NCBI GenBank assembly: GCA_037976565.1
Contig: CP137680.1
Span: forward strand, 15,461,874 to 15,525,873
Direction: 5' to 3'
DNA: 64,000 nucleotides
From: Mesocentrotus franciscanus
Lineage: Eukaryota; Echinodermata; Echinoidea; Camarodonta; Strongylocentrotidae
Part shown: positions 48,791 to 61,310 of the stretch, in pieces
Numbering within the stretch: position 1 is the first letter of the stretch
Layout: each line of letters opens with the position of its first letter
Position numbers and translations under genes: made by a program
Notes under the pieces: generated by a model
What the model was told of the DNA's origin: nothing
Seen by the model: the letters and a program-made list of their open reading frames with translations, nothing else
Databases searched by the model: none

Positions 48791-49304
48791 AATATTTCCC
48801 AAAATATAACCAATTTCGAGGTATATGATTGTATCTACATGTATTCATGATATCTTTTGAATGCGCCTCAAACATGAGTCCTATTTAAAAAATATTAAAA
48901 AATCACATTTCGAATGCTCATAATGACCATCTCAGTAAAAGACTGGTGCCTTTAAAAAAAAAAAACACGTTTTATTCAATATTATAGTATTATTATGACA
49001 ATTCGATGATTATTATCGCAATTCAAAACGTGAACAAACTTCTGGATGAATATCATGAATTTTGAATCCCATGAAATACATAGAATTACGCTGTTGACAA
49101 GCCATAAATAACCACCGGTAAAAAAATCAGAACAACGCTATGAAATTAAAGCTAGCTTTCCATCTTCTCACAAAATAATGAAATCAAAACATATCTAAAG
49201 AAGAGTATCAATAATCAGATATATGGGAAATTGGAAATCAAGCATCCGCCGAAAGGAAAAGGAAAGACGAATGACAGGAAACTAGGAGAGCGACAAAAAG
49301 GGTA
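48791..49304. other. Anonymous AT-rich stretch
   Basis: Nothing recognised. It leads directly into the segment that is duplicated beyond the gap. Confidence 0.6.
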
Positions 49305-50502
49305 ATAAAAGAGGAGCAAATGGATCCCTTGGTCACGATATGTTTGAGAGAGAATGATAGGAAGACAGGTAGCAGTTGGAAAGAGATAGATTAATTTTAT
49401 CTGTTTGTCTTCTATGAATGATTATTTATTTCTGGAAGTCGGAGTGAAAGGCTCAGGTTGTTTACGGGATAATGACGGCTGAGACAGGATGTTTTTCATC
49501 TCATTATCCGACGGATCCTCGCGTAATCCGTAAGAGAATGATTATGATATCAACTAACTAAACAAAAGCTAAATGATGTTCCTTGAAATATTGTTAGAAG
49601 AGCAGAAAAGGGAGATGAAATGGATATCATGAATGTATATGCGTAGGAAAGTTTGAATGCAGACAATAAATATTAGAGGGGAAGAGCTGAACATAACATT
49701 TTGGAAAGATAGAAAATAGATCGACCTTTTAAAAACAGAAATATATGGAAGGCAATTGAAAATTCAAGAATAACTCTCAAAATTGCAGAATAACTAAATA
49801 TACAAAGGCAGTGAAAATATACAGTTTTTTAATCACAGTTAGGGTAGTTTGAGACGTTTTGTAAACTTGAACAAGCCTAATATGAGTTAGATCATTCAAA
49901 CGAAGTAAATGTATCAAAGTAAATCTCAGCAACAAATGAAATAATGTCTGTACGGATGGAAGTGCAGGTTAAAATACAGCTATTTCTATTTCTGTCAAAC
50001 TGACGTAGATATGCAAGAGAAACACATATTTTCTTATAGGACAATTATTATACTTGAAACTTTATAGAGTGTTTCCTTGCCTTTGAAATAAATATATTCC
50101 CAAATGAAACACTCTAATTGTATGGAGGGATATGAGACAGCAGCGCTCAGGGAACGGCATTTCAAATGCTTGATAACTAAACAGCTATACACTTGGGCAT
50201 TTAGACCAAACAACAATATGGCGGATTTTAACGAAACCAATTGGCGCCTTTCTGAGCATTGTGACATGATCAGGAGAGAGTAATGTGAACCCTTTTCGAC
50301 CCCTTGTAATAAGAGCCAGTCCGCTCGGTAAAGCAGTATGCATGACCTCTAAAGTCATGGACTATGTATGGGTTTACCGCATCGCAAACATGGCGCCATT
50401 TTGGTGTAATTGTTCATTATCTATTACCTGTAGCAGTTTGATGCACGCATGTGTCTTTGAGTGTGTGTGTAAAATGTGTTGAAAATGGGGAAAGAGGGAA
50501 AG

Positions 50503-50833
50503 GGGGGAGAGAGAGAGAGAGAGAGAGAGGTTGGGGAGAAGAGGAAGGAAAACAAAAAAGAAAAAGAAGAAGCGAAGAGACATAGAGAGAGAGAGAGAAA
50601 GATAGAGAGAGGAAAACAAATCTGAGAAGAGAAAAAAAGACCAAGGTAGGAGGATGAGCAGTTAGAGAACCAGTGTAAGAGATAATTAGGAAAATAAGGG
50701 GGAAAAGGGAGGTAGCGAGTATGGGAGAGAGAAAAGAATTATATCGGGAAAGGAATCAGGAATAGGAATGAACAGTGAGAGCGATAGTACCAGATATAAA
50801 TGGGAAGAAAAGAGTACAGAGAGGGAGAGAGGA

Positions 50834-50881
<48 letters not shown>

Positions 50882-50885
50882 GGAG
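50503..50885. repeat. (GA)n-rich region in copy 1
   Basis: Three GA arrays (50,506-50,529; 50,586-50,612; 50,818-50,881) in purine-rich DNA. Their lengths differ from the corresponding arrays in copy 2. Confidence 0.88.
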
Positions 50886-52790
50886 GGGAAGGTCGATAGT
50901 CAGTGGGGTGGTAAAGGCAATAATATTTGTTTTGTAAAATAGAGGTGTTTACTGGTACTACCATCATTATAACGCTGACCAGTCGTTAATTTATTTTCTT
51001 AAATTTCGACTTGCGTCAGTCGTAAAACTGTATCGGCCTTAATTGCCCATCATATTGTCATTGACTGTAGTATTGTGCTTATGTAATAAAAATCATCGCG
51101 AACATTGGTGATTCGATGTACAAATTCTCAAAAACAAAAGAGAGAAAGCTTTATAAACAGATAGAGTTTTAGATTAATGACTCTCACTATATACATGGTA
51201 ATTTTAACCAGTAGGTAAAAGTTTGAGGGAAATCTCACAATTTTTGTTTGAAAGTTGTAATCTCTATGGTTATGGCTGACTCGGTAATGTCACTGTGATG
51301 TAGTAGCGGAAAACAATCCCATTTGTTTCAACAAACAAAGTGACTAAAATAATTAGAAATCCCACAAAATGTATGACATAGGAGGGTCTATTCGCTTTAC
51401 AGGATATAATAATATGCTCTCCATTTTTAAGTAGTACCCCAAGGAGAAGGCACGTAGGAGAAAAACAGAAATCAATGATATTTTTGTACACGACAAACGG
51501 GAGAGTTATCCGCGACTACACCACAATCCACTGACCTAACTGCTAATTTGAATTCGCATAGACTTAGGGATCTCATACTTCAAACATATAACTTTCTTAC
51601 TATTGGTCCGATTCATTTCAAACTTTCGCCATTCTGTTTATCTTATGTTTCTGCTTTCATACAAATAAACTTATTACAAAGGTTGGATTGCCAAAACTCG
51701 TATGAAGACTATCGTTTTTATTTATATACAGAGTCTGGAATTCGTACCAAACCTTTATCTTGATTTTCATAAATCATACTTTCCAGGAACTTAAGAAATA
51801 ACAAAGTTAAACCTCGCAACAAATCAGTAATTTTCCAAAAGCATATTAGTCAGGCATGATTTCTGAATTCAGAAATTGCTACTTTGGCCTCTGACTGTCT
51901 CTGTTGCTACTTCTGTCTCTGACTGTCTCTGTTGCCGTCTATTTGTCTGAGGAATTCCTGTTTAAACATGCATTATCAAAAAGGAGAAAAGTATTATCGC
52001 AGAAGAAAAGGATGGTAAAGGCAAACAAATTTGATATCGACTTTAAAGAGAAGCAAAATTGAAACAGGAAAAACGACGATGAGAAGAAATGGACAGCAGT
52101 TTATGGGATAAGTACGGATTGAAGGACGGTTTTAAATAGAAGGAAAAGAGGCTAAAACAAGAAGGAGAAATACCCACCGACAGTGTGGCAGTAACGAGGT
52201 TTAATTGAGACATTAAGGGAAAGTGTCTCCTCGCAATTATGTATGGGTTCTTGGACAGGAAATCGTACCATTATATTTCAATTACGCTCCCGTGGACTGT
52301 AGCGTCAGAAGATAGATAGAAACCCACTCCAGACACTGGAAATGTTCGATTTCCTCCTGGATTTGGACACAGGGTGACCATCTCAAGTCCATCTTAAAGG
52401 TAAAAGAGACATTGAGACATTCGAAAGTGTTGTTTTTAATGCAGAGTTTGGGGGACGACTGTCGGAAAATAAGACCATGCAGGCTGCAGCAACCACTAAA
52501 GATCACATGTAGTTCTTTTCATCAATGCATGTATTTCTATGTGTATCAACTTGTTAGCAGTTGGGACCTGGGATAATCATTCCAGATTGGGATTTTGAGC
52601 TCGTAAAATACAGGTTTTTATTAGCATTAGGTCAATTAAAATGTCTTTTTAATAGGCAAGTTAAAGATGATATTATAACATGAATAAGATTTCAATTTGT
52701 TTGCAGGCAACAATGCAGACATACCTAGCAACAGAGAACACAAAATCTATTTATGCTGGTTATTCATTAGAAACCGTTAAGAATTATAAG

Positions 52791-53500
52791 CAGGGGCGTA
52801 GACAACGGGGGGGATGAGGGGGATGCATCCCCCACCTCGGTGGGGGGGATGGCATGTACAATCATCCCCCCAGGTTTTGGGGAATGATATTTGCTTACTT
52901 AATAAGTCATAATGATGATAATAATAGTAATAATAATAATGATAACAATTATAATATTAATAATAATAATTTATGATGATGATAATAATCCTCATCATTA
53001 TTGTTATCGTTATTTTCTCAAGTCGGTTTTTATTGAAATACATGTGTGGTCTGGCCCACTCGTGTTATAGGCATTATACATTGTGTGCAAAATGCATCAG
53101 CGCAATCTAAAACAGAATAGAAAATGAATGTGATACAACAGTATACATACTAATTCGTGACAGAAGTACCATACTACTATCTTTATAACAAGTATTATTC
53201 AAACAAACATATATAATTATGTATAATCATGAATTGTTCAACTTCATGCTCCCACTATATGACTATTGTTACACTAATACTGATATCAGGACTGACTGGT
53301 ATACATTAGTTTGTTGTTGCTTGCAGCAGCTACATCTTTTCTGTATTGTTAACTATTTATTTATTTTTGTTTTATTTAAGATGCACTTTGTTTTGTATTC
53401 ATTTAAAGTATGTTGATTGATGCATGAAGACATAAGTTTGAAATGTTTAAAGAAGTTTGTTTCATGTAAAGCGCAGTGTGAATTTACCCTGTCTTGAAAT
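52791..53500 (+). mobile_element. hAT-like element, left part, cut by the gap
   Basis: Starts CAGGGGCGTAGACAAC directly after ATTATAAG, exactly as the complete element at 57,480-59,123 does. The remaining right half is missing because the sequence runs into Ns. It includes an AAT/GAT triplet array at 52,911-52,990. Confidence 0.8.
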
Positions 53501-54000
53501 NNNNNNNNNNNNNNNNNNNNNNNNNNNNNNNNNNNNNNNNNNNNNNNNNNNNNNNNNNNNNNNNNNNNNNNNNNNNNNNNNNNNNNNNNNNNNNNNNNNN
53601 NNNNNNNNNNNNNNNNNNNNNNNNNNNNNNNNNNNNNNNNNNNNNNNNNNNNNNNNNNNNNNNNNNNNNNNNNNNNNNNNNNNNNNNNNNNNNNNNNNNN
53701 NNNNNNNNNNNNNNNNNNNNNNNNNNNNNNNNNNNNNNNNNNNNNNNNNNNNNNNNNNNNNNNNNNNNNNNNNNNNNNNNNNNNNNNNNNNNNNNNNNNN
53801 NNNNNNNNNNNNNNNNNNNNNNNNNNNNNNNNNNNNNNNNNNNNNNNNNNNNNNNNNNNNNNNNNNNNNNNNNNNNNNNNNNNNNNNNNNNNNNNNNNNN
53901 NNNNNNNNNNNNNNNNNNNNNNNNNNNNNNNNNNNNNNNNNNNNNNNNNNNNNNNNNNNNNNNNNNNNNNNNNNNNNNNNNNNNNNNNNNNNNNNNNNNN
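53501..54000. other. Assembly gap, 500 Ns
   Basis: Exactly 500 undetermined bases, a typical placeholder size rather than a measured distance. Any open frame crossing it is meaningless. Confidence 0.99.
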
Positions 54001-55519
54001 ATAAAGAGGAGCAAATGGATCCCTTGGTCACGATATGTTTGAGAGAGAATGATAGGAAGACAGGTAGCAGTTGGAAAGAGATAGATTAATTTTATCTGTT
54101 TGTCTTCTATGAATGATTATTTATTTCTGGAAGTCGGAGGAAAGGCTCAGGTTGTTTACGGGATAATGACGGCTGAGACAGGATGTTTTTCATCTCATTA
54201 TCCGACGGATCCTCGCGTAATCCGTAAGAGAATGATTATGATATCAACTAACTAAACAAAAGCTAAATGATGTTCCTTGAAATATTGTTAATAGAAGAGC
54301 AGAAAAGGGAGATGAAATGGATATCATGAATGTATATGCGTAGGAAAGTTTGAATGCAGACAATAAATATTAGAGGGGAAGAGCTGAACATAACATTTTG
54401 GAAAGATAGAAAATAGATCGACCTTTTAAAAACAGAAATATATGGAAGGCAATTGAAAATTCAAGAATAACTCTCAAAATTGCAGAATAACTAAATATAC
54501 AAAGGCAGTGAAAATATACAGTTTTTTAATCACAGTTAGGGTAGTTTGAGACGTTTTGTAAACTTGAACAAGCCTAATATGAGTTAGATCATTCAAACGA
54601 AGTAAATGTATCAAAGTAAATCTCAGCAACAAATGAAATAATGTCTGTACGGATGGAAGTGCAGGTTAAAATACAGCTATTTCTATTTCTGTCAAACTGA
54701 CGTAGATATGCAAGAGAAACACATATTTTCTTATAGGACAATTATTATACTTGAAACTTTATAGAGTGTTTCCTTGCCTTTGAAATAAATATATTCCCAA
54801 ATGAAACACTCTAATTGTATGGAGGGATATGAGACAGCAGCGCTCAGGGAACGGCATTTCAAATGCTTGATAACTAAACAGCTATACACTTGGGCATTTA
54901 GACCAAACAACAATATGGCGGCTTTTAACGAAACCAATTGGCTCCTTTCTGAGCATTGTGACATGATCAGGAGAGAGTAATGTGAACCCTTTTCGACCCC
55001 TTGTAATAAAGCCAGTCCGCTCGGTAAAGCAGTATGCATGACCTCTAAAGTCATGGACTATGTATGGGTTTACCGCATCGCAAACATGGCGCCATTTTGG
55101 TGTAATTGTTCATTATCTATTACCTGTAGCAGTTTGATGCACGCATGTGTCTTTGAGTGTGTGTGTAAAATGTGTTGAAAATGGGGAAAGAGGGGGGGAG
55201 AGAGAGAGAGAGAGAGAGGGGTTGGGGAGAAGAGGAAGGAAAACAAAAAGAAAAAGAAGAAGCGAAGAGACATAGAGAGAGAGAAAGATAGAGAGAGAGG
55301 AAAACAAATCTGAGAAGAGAAAAAAAGACCAAGGTAGGAGGATGAGCAGTTAGAGAACCAGTGTAAGAGATAATTAGGAAAATAAGGGGGAAAAGGGAGG
55401 TAGCGAGTATGGAGAGAGAAAAGAATTATATCGGGAAAGGAATCAGGAATAGGAATGAACAGTGAGAGCGATAGTACCAGATATAAATGGGAAGAAAAGA
55501 GTACAGAGAGGGAGAGAGG

Positions 55520-55575
<56 letters not shown>

Positions 55576-58201
55576 GAGGGGAAGGTCGATAGTCAGTGGG
55601 GTGGTAAAGGCAATAATATTTGTTTTGTAAAATAGAGGTGTTTACTGGTACTACCATCATTATAACGCTGACCAGTCGTTAATTTATTTTCTTAAATTTC
55701 GACTTGCGTCAGTCGTAAAACTGTATCGGCCTTAATTGCCCATCATATTGTCATTGACTGTAGTATTGTGCTTATGTAATAAAAATCATCGCGAACATTG
55801 GTGATTCGATGTACAAATTCTCAAAACAAAAGAGAGAAAGCTTTATAAACAGATAGAGTTTTAGATTAATGACTCTCACTATATACATGGTAATTTTAAC
55901 CAGTAGGTAAAAGTTTGAGGGAAATCTCACAATTTTGTTTGAAAGTTGTAATCTCTATGGTTATGGCTGACTCGGTAATGTCACTGTGATGTAGTAGCGG
56001 AAAACAATCCCATTTGTTTCAACAAACAAAGTGACTAAAATAATTAGAAATCCCACAAAATGTATGACATAGGAGGGTCTATTCGCTTTACAGGATATAA
56101 TAATATGCTCTCCATTTTTAAGTAGTACCCCAAGGGAGAAGGCACGTAGGAGAAAAACAGAAATCAATGATATTTTTGTACACGACAAACGGGAGAGTTA
56201 TCCGCGACTACACCACAATCCACTGACCTAACTGCCAATTTGAATTCGCATAGACTTAGGGATCTCATACTTCAAACATATAACTTTCTTACTATTGGTC
56301 CGATTTATTTCAAACTTTCGCCATTCTGTTTATCTTATGTTTCTGCTTTCATACAAATAAACTTATTACAAGGGTTGGATTGCCAAAACTCGTATGAAGA
56401 CTATCGTTTTTATTTATATACAGAGTCTGGAATTCGTACCAAACCTTTATCTTGATTTTCATAAATCATACTTTCCAGGAACTTAAGAAATTACAAAGTT
56501 AAACCTCGCAACAAATCAGTAATTTTCCAAAAGCATATTAGTCAGGCATGATTTCTGAATTCAGAAATTGCTACTTTGGCCTCTGACTGTCTCTGTTGCT
56601 ACTTCTGTCTCTGACTGTCTCTGTTGCCGTCTATTTGTCTGAGGAATTCCTGTTTAAACATGCATTATCAAAAGGAGAAAAGTATTATCGCAGAAGAAAA
56701 GGATGGTAAAGGCAAACAAATTTGATATCGACTTTAAAGAGAAGCAAAATTGAAACAGGAAAAACGACGATGAGAAGAAATGGACAGCAGTTTATGGGAT
56801 AAGTACGGATTGAAGGACGGTTTTAAATAGAAGGAAAAGAGGCTAAAACAAGAAGGAGAAATACCCACCGACAGGGTGGCAGTAACGAGGTTTAATTGAG
56901 ACATTAAGGGAAAGTGTCTCCCCGCAATTATGTATGGTTCTTGGACAGGATATCGTACCATTATATTTCAATTACGCTCCCGTGGACTGTAGCGTCAGAA
57001 GATAGATAGAAACCCACTCCAGACACTGGAAATGTTCGATTTCCTCCTGGATTTGGACACAGGGTGACCATCTCAAGTCTCATTAAAGGTAAAAGAGACA
57101 CTGAGACATTCGAAAGTGTTGTTTTTAATGCAGAGTTTGGGGGACGACTGTCGGAAAATAAGACCATGCAGGCTGCAGCAACCACTAAAGATCACATGTG
57201 GTTCTTTTCATCAATGCATGTATTTCTATGTGTATCAACTTGTTAGCAGTTGGGACCTGGCATAATAATTCCAGATTGGGATTTTGAGCTCGTAAAATAC
57301 AGGTTTTTATTAGCATTAGGTCAATTAAAATGTCTTTTTAATAGGCAAGTTAAAGATGATATTATAACATGAATAAGATTTCAATTTGTATGCAGGCAAC
57401 AATGCAGACATACCTAGAAACAGAGAACACAAAATCTATTTATGCTGGTTATTCATTAGAAACCGTTAAGAATTATAAGCAGGGGCGTAGACAACGGGGG
57501 GGATGAGGGGGATGCATCCCCCACCTCACAAGGTGGGGGGGGGGGATGGCATGTACAATCATCCCCCCAGGTTTTGGGAATGATATTTGCTTACTTAATA
57601 AGTCATAATGATGATAATAATAGTAATAATAATAATGATAACAATTATAATATTAATAATAATAATAATTATGATGATGATAATAATAATCCTCATCATT
57701 ATTGTTATCGTTATTTTCTCAAGTCGGTTTTTATTGAAATACATGTGTGGTCTGGCCCACTCGTGTTATAGGCATTATACATTGTGTGCAAAATGCATCA
57801 GCGCAATCTAAAACAGAATAGAAAATGAATGTGATACAACAGTATACATACTAATTCGTGACAGAGAGTACCATACTACTATCTTTATAACAAGTATTAT
57901 TCAAACAAACATATATAATTATGTATAATCATGAATTGTTCAACTTCATGCTCCCACTATATGACTATTGTTACACTAATACTGATATCAGGACTGACTG
58001 GTATACATTAGTTTGTTAAGCTTGCAGCAGCTACATCTTTTCTGTATTGTTAACTATTTATTTATTTTTGTTTTATTTAAGATGCACTTTGTTTTGTATT
58101 CATTTAAAGTATGTTGATTGATGCATGAAGACATAAGTTTGAAATGTTTAAAGAAGTTTGTTTCATGTAAAGCGCAGTGTGAATTTACCCTGTCTTGAAA
58201 T
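54001..58201 (+). repeat. 4.2-kb duplicated segment, copy 2
   Basis: Begins at the first base after the gap and is homologous from that base to 49,305 onward. Homology ends at 58,201 only because copy 1 stops at the gap; after that point copy 2 continues into an ATT array. This is what two overlapping haplotype contigs placed in tandem would look like. Confidence 0.95.
55190..55578. repeat. (GA)n-rich region in copy 2
   Basis: Counterpart of 50,503-50,885. The last array is longer and purer (about 55,520-55,573), while the first is shorter. Confidence 0.88.
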
Positions 58202-58224
58202 GCGAGATAAAAGGAACCTATTAG

Positions 58225-58286
58225 TATTAGCATTATTATTTGTATTAGTATTATTTTTATTTGTATTATTATTATTATTATTATTA

Positions 58287-58325
<39 letters not shown>
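58225..58325. repeat. (ATT)n array inside the hAT-like element
   Basis: About 100 bp of ATT triplets with a few interruptions, starting some 25 bp after the point at which copy 1 is broken by the gap. Confidence 0.9.
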
Positions 58326-58326
<1 letters not shown>

Positions 58327-58872
58327 TATAAGACTGAGATCAAATAGAAGTAAATAATGCCCTAATTTGAAACGATGCAATGCCGTTATGGTTCCGATTT
58401 CTTCACAAACTTACAAAGCAGTATTGTTACTCCATGGATCATAGTGATACTGTTTATGTTTTTGTATCTGTATGTTAATGAGCCGCCAGCCAATATCCAT
58501 CTATGGATACTATGCCTGTTTCTTTGAGGTAAAAAAGCATAGTATGTACGTATTCATTATGCTTTATAATGAACAGACATATTGTTCAAAGTTTAATCGT
58601 TATTTGTTTGTTGTTTATGTGTTCTATTCACAAATGGCCACAGAGGCTGTTTTCATTCATAACCACATACCCCTATCAAGACAACAAAGACTATACCTGC
58701 GTGTACACAGTTGACATTGGTTTTTTTTCTGAAGAGGTGTAACAGCAAAATTCACAGAGATAAATAAATACGTAGTGTGGTTCCATATGCAATACTATGT
58801 GTCAGTCCATTCTGTATTCGTATGCCACGGTGTGTAGATCTTGTCGATGTATGTCTGTCCATTCAAGGCGTA

Positions 58873-58875
<3 letters not shown>

Positions 58876-58903
<28 letters not shown>

Positions 58904-58945
58904 AGTGAGTATGTGTGTGTGTGTGTGTGTGCGTGCACGCTTGTG
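58876..58945. repeat. (TG)n array
   Basis: Two TG runs joined by GAGTGAGTATG, also inside the hAT-like element. Confidence 0.9.
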
Positions 58946-59593
58946 TGTGTTATTTTACCTCATTAAGTATGCATCAGATTGCACGATTTCAAGTTCAAAA
59001 TTGCAAAGCTCCCTACCGTGGGAGGGGACACCCTCCACACCCTCCCGCTCGGTCGCTTCGCTCCCTCACTAGCGTTGGCAGCCCAGTCATCCCCCCAGGT
59101 GTACGAACCTGTCTACGCCACTGATTATAAGACACAAACATTAACTGTTGCACTTCCCTTGCACTGCCCCGGTATGAATCTACAGAAACTTCAACTTGTA
59201 AGGCACAATGATAATCATTTTTATTTCTAAAGATTTTCAGCAAAAACTCTCCAAATGTCCCTTTAAAGCTAGTAGGTTTACATTCCACCGAGTTGCGTGC
59301 TGCCTGGATTTTTTACGTCAGAGCCCAGCAAACGGAAATTTTTGTTGATGACCTCTAATGAATTGAGTAATTTTACTTCTTTTCCCCCAGGTCACAATGA
59401 ATCACAACCTGTGTTTTCCCTCTTATTTCAGGGCACTTCTTATCACTTTTCTTATATTTTGTCTTTGTCGTTACTATTATTGAAGTAAAATGTTGCATGC
59501 ATTGTATGGTTATCATAGTTTAATCGTACTGGATATATATATTATCAAAAAAGTTTCACTTATACATGTTTTCCGATTTGTTAAATCCATCAT

Positions 59594-59690
59594 GACATCA
59601 TTCCATGAGTTGATTCATTGTAACTATGATTACGATAGTTTGTAGTTGTTATCTTATAGCAATGTATGATGTGTTATGAAATAAAATTAG
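59594..59690 (+). repeat. Imperfect direct repeat, left of a SINE
   Basis: Shares ATTCCATGAGTTGATTCATT, GATTACGATAGTTT, TATCTTATAGCAATGTATGA with 59,976-60,056 at roughly three-quarters identity by eye. The pair brackets the SINE at 59,703-59,970. Confidence 0.6.
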
Positions 59691-59702
59691 AATTAAAAAA
59701 AG

Positions 59703-59970
59703 ATTATGATAATGATAATAGCTACATTTATATTGCGCACGATCGTATTCATCCCAGGGGATGCTTCAAGGCGCCTACAAAGTATTATTATTACCTTGGC
59801 TTTAGCCCAGCGGCCCAAAGGCGCTAAAGGCTTGCAATTAATATTCCCTGCCAGATACCGATCTACTTCACCTGGATTGAGAGTGGCAAATGTAGATAAA
59901 TGTCTTACCGAATGACATTAGTGCTGCGGCGGGATTCGAACCGGGAACCGTGTGATCCACAGTCCAATCT
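59703..59970 (-). mobile_element. tRNA-His-like SINE (family C), head truncated
   Basis: The minus strand starts within the anticodon arm (GACTGTGGATCACA) and has a B box GGTTCGAATCC. The body begins GCACTAATGTCATTCGG and contains CACTCTCAATCCAGGTGAAG, GTAGGCGCCTTGAAGCATCC and GCGCAATATAAATGTAGC, ending in an (ATT/ATC) tail at 59,703-59,720. Same family as 22,826-23,123, but the A box half of the head is missing. Confidence 0.82.
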
Positions 59971-59975
59971 ATTAT

Positions 59976-60056
59976 TGCATTAATTCCATTAGTTGATTCC
60001 TTGTATGATTATGATAGTTTTCAGTAGGTATATCTTATAATAATGTATGATATTAT
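59976..60056 (+). repeat. Imperfect direct repeat, right of a SINE
   Basis: ATTCCATTAGTTGATTCCTT, GATTATGATAGTTTT, ATATCTTATAATAATGTATG correspond to the blocks at 59,594-59,690. Confidence 0.6.
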
Positions 60057-61129
60057 CTCGTCCCTTTTCTTTGTATTGGCGTGCTATCAAATGAAGAAAA
60101 AAAAATAGGTATGGATCCGTAAGGATCTCATTTTAAGTAACAAATAATAAATTTCTCTGAATGGATAATTGGTATTTGGTCAAGATTTCATGTAAGATTG
60201 ATCGCAGAACTCTAACGACCAATCAGAATCTCTCATCCCAACACCTAACCTCTACATGGAGTTTGATTGGTTCGTGTTGGACGGCCAATGAATGGCTATT
60301 TTTTTCCATGCATCTTCTTTCGAAATGACACTCGATGTGAAGATTTAAGCTCCTTCAATGAAACGATATAAACATATAAACATGATATTAAAAACAATTT
60401 AGATAATTACATCTTGATAAAAAAATTGTTTTGTTGATTACTAAATATTTAAAACCTATTTACATATTTAGGCCTAGATTGATGAATTTCATTTTGATAA
60501 TTATAAACTAATCCACCCTGAAAAAAGAGGCGACAGTAGTTCATCCCTTTCATTTTTTATATTTGATAATTTTGTTCAAATTTTCAATAATATCTTTCCA
60601 TCTTTCAAGAAAAAAAAAATTTATAAAACACTTTTGGTCAATTAAATTTCTTATTATGACAAATTATCTTAATCAGGGCGCATTTTCCCATTGTTTTACT
60701 CTCATAACAATTTTTGATAACATTTTCTTTGACAAAACAATTTTAATACTGACCATTCTCTATGAAATTAAATTGACCATAACTCCTTGTCTTGCGGCAA
60801 AACAGTTTTCTGGACCGGGCAACGATTCCTTTTCGATACTATAGTTGTCATGCCGTCTGCCTGGCCAACCAGTAGTGACAGGCGTTGTGGTAATTTTAGC
60901 GCGCTAAAGACCAGCGTCCGATCAATCGTTACAAGAAAACGAGTTATGTAGTCTGTCACTCACAATCAAAATCTCATTTTGGCGGGCTGAGAAATGAAGT
61001 ATTTAATTGTCGCCTGGTTTAGAGATTTGTTTCAATATGAATCAATCAAAGTTTCCCTTCGTTCTCCCCTTCTCTGTTATCTCTATCTCTCTAACCCCCC
61101 TTTGGTATCTCCATATTTTTCTTTAGCCC
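60057..61129. other. Anonymous AT-rich stretch
   Basis: Nothing recognised. The frame of 93 codons at 60,563-60,844 (plus) has no domain. Confidence 0.55.
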
Positions 61130-61131
61130 CT

Positions 61132-61165
<34 letters not shown>

Positions 61166-61222
61166 CTCTTTCTAGCTCATCTCTTTCTTTCTCTCTCCAT
61201 CTTTCCCTCTTGCTCCCTCTGG

Positions 61223-61262
<40 letters not shown>

Positions 61263-61310
61263 ATTATCTGTGTGTCTCTCTCTCTCTTATTCTCTCTCTC
61301 TCCTTTATTA
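61130..61310. repeat. (CT)n array
   Basis: About 180 bp of CT with TTAT and TGTG interruptions. Confidence 0.9.

Larger units (their letters stand above)
49305..53500 (+). repeat. 4.2-kb duplicated segment, copy 1
   Basis: Nearly identical in the same orientation to 54,001-58,201, with a nearly constant offset (about 4,697 rising to 4,701). Differences are single bases and small indels (for example CGGATTTTAACG versus CGGCTTTTAACG near 50,225) plus microsatellite length. It ends abruptly at the gap, 13 bp past AATTTACCCTGTC. No gene is supported inside: a minus frame of 77 codons (50,034-50,267) becomes 107 codons in copy 2 through an indel, as expected of non-coding DNA. Confidence 0.95.
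57480..59123. mobile_element. hAT-like non-autonomous element with 8-bp TSD
   Basis: The left terminus is CAGGGGCGTAGACA and the right terminus, read inward, is CAGTGGCGTAGACA (13 of 14 match); both are followed by a GGGGGGATGA block. It is flanked by identical 8-bp repeats ATTATAAG at 57,472-57,479 and 59,124-59,131. An 8-bp target duplication and CAGnGGCG ends are typical of the hAT superfamily. The 1.64-kb interior carries triplet, ATT and TG arrays and no transposase-like frame, so it would depend on a transposase encoded elsewhere. Confidence 0.88.

Noticed and set aside
53457..54089. Long open frames of 176-210 codons on both strands
   Set aside because: They consist almost entirely of undetermined bases in the assembly gap.
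55070..55660. 196-codon minus-strand frame rich in Ser/Leu
   Set aside because: It is driven by (GA)n arrays. The corresponding frame in the other copy (50,374-50,967) is broken into separate pieces by small indels.
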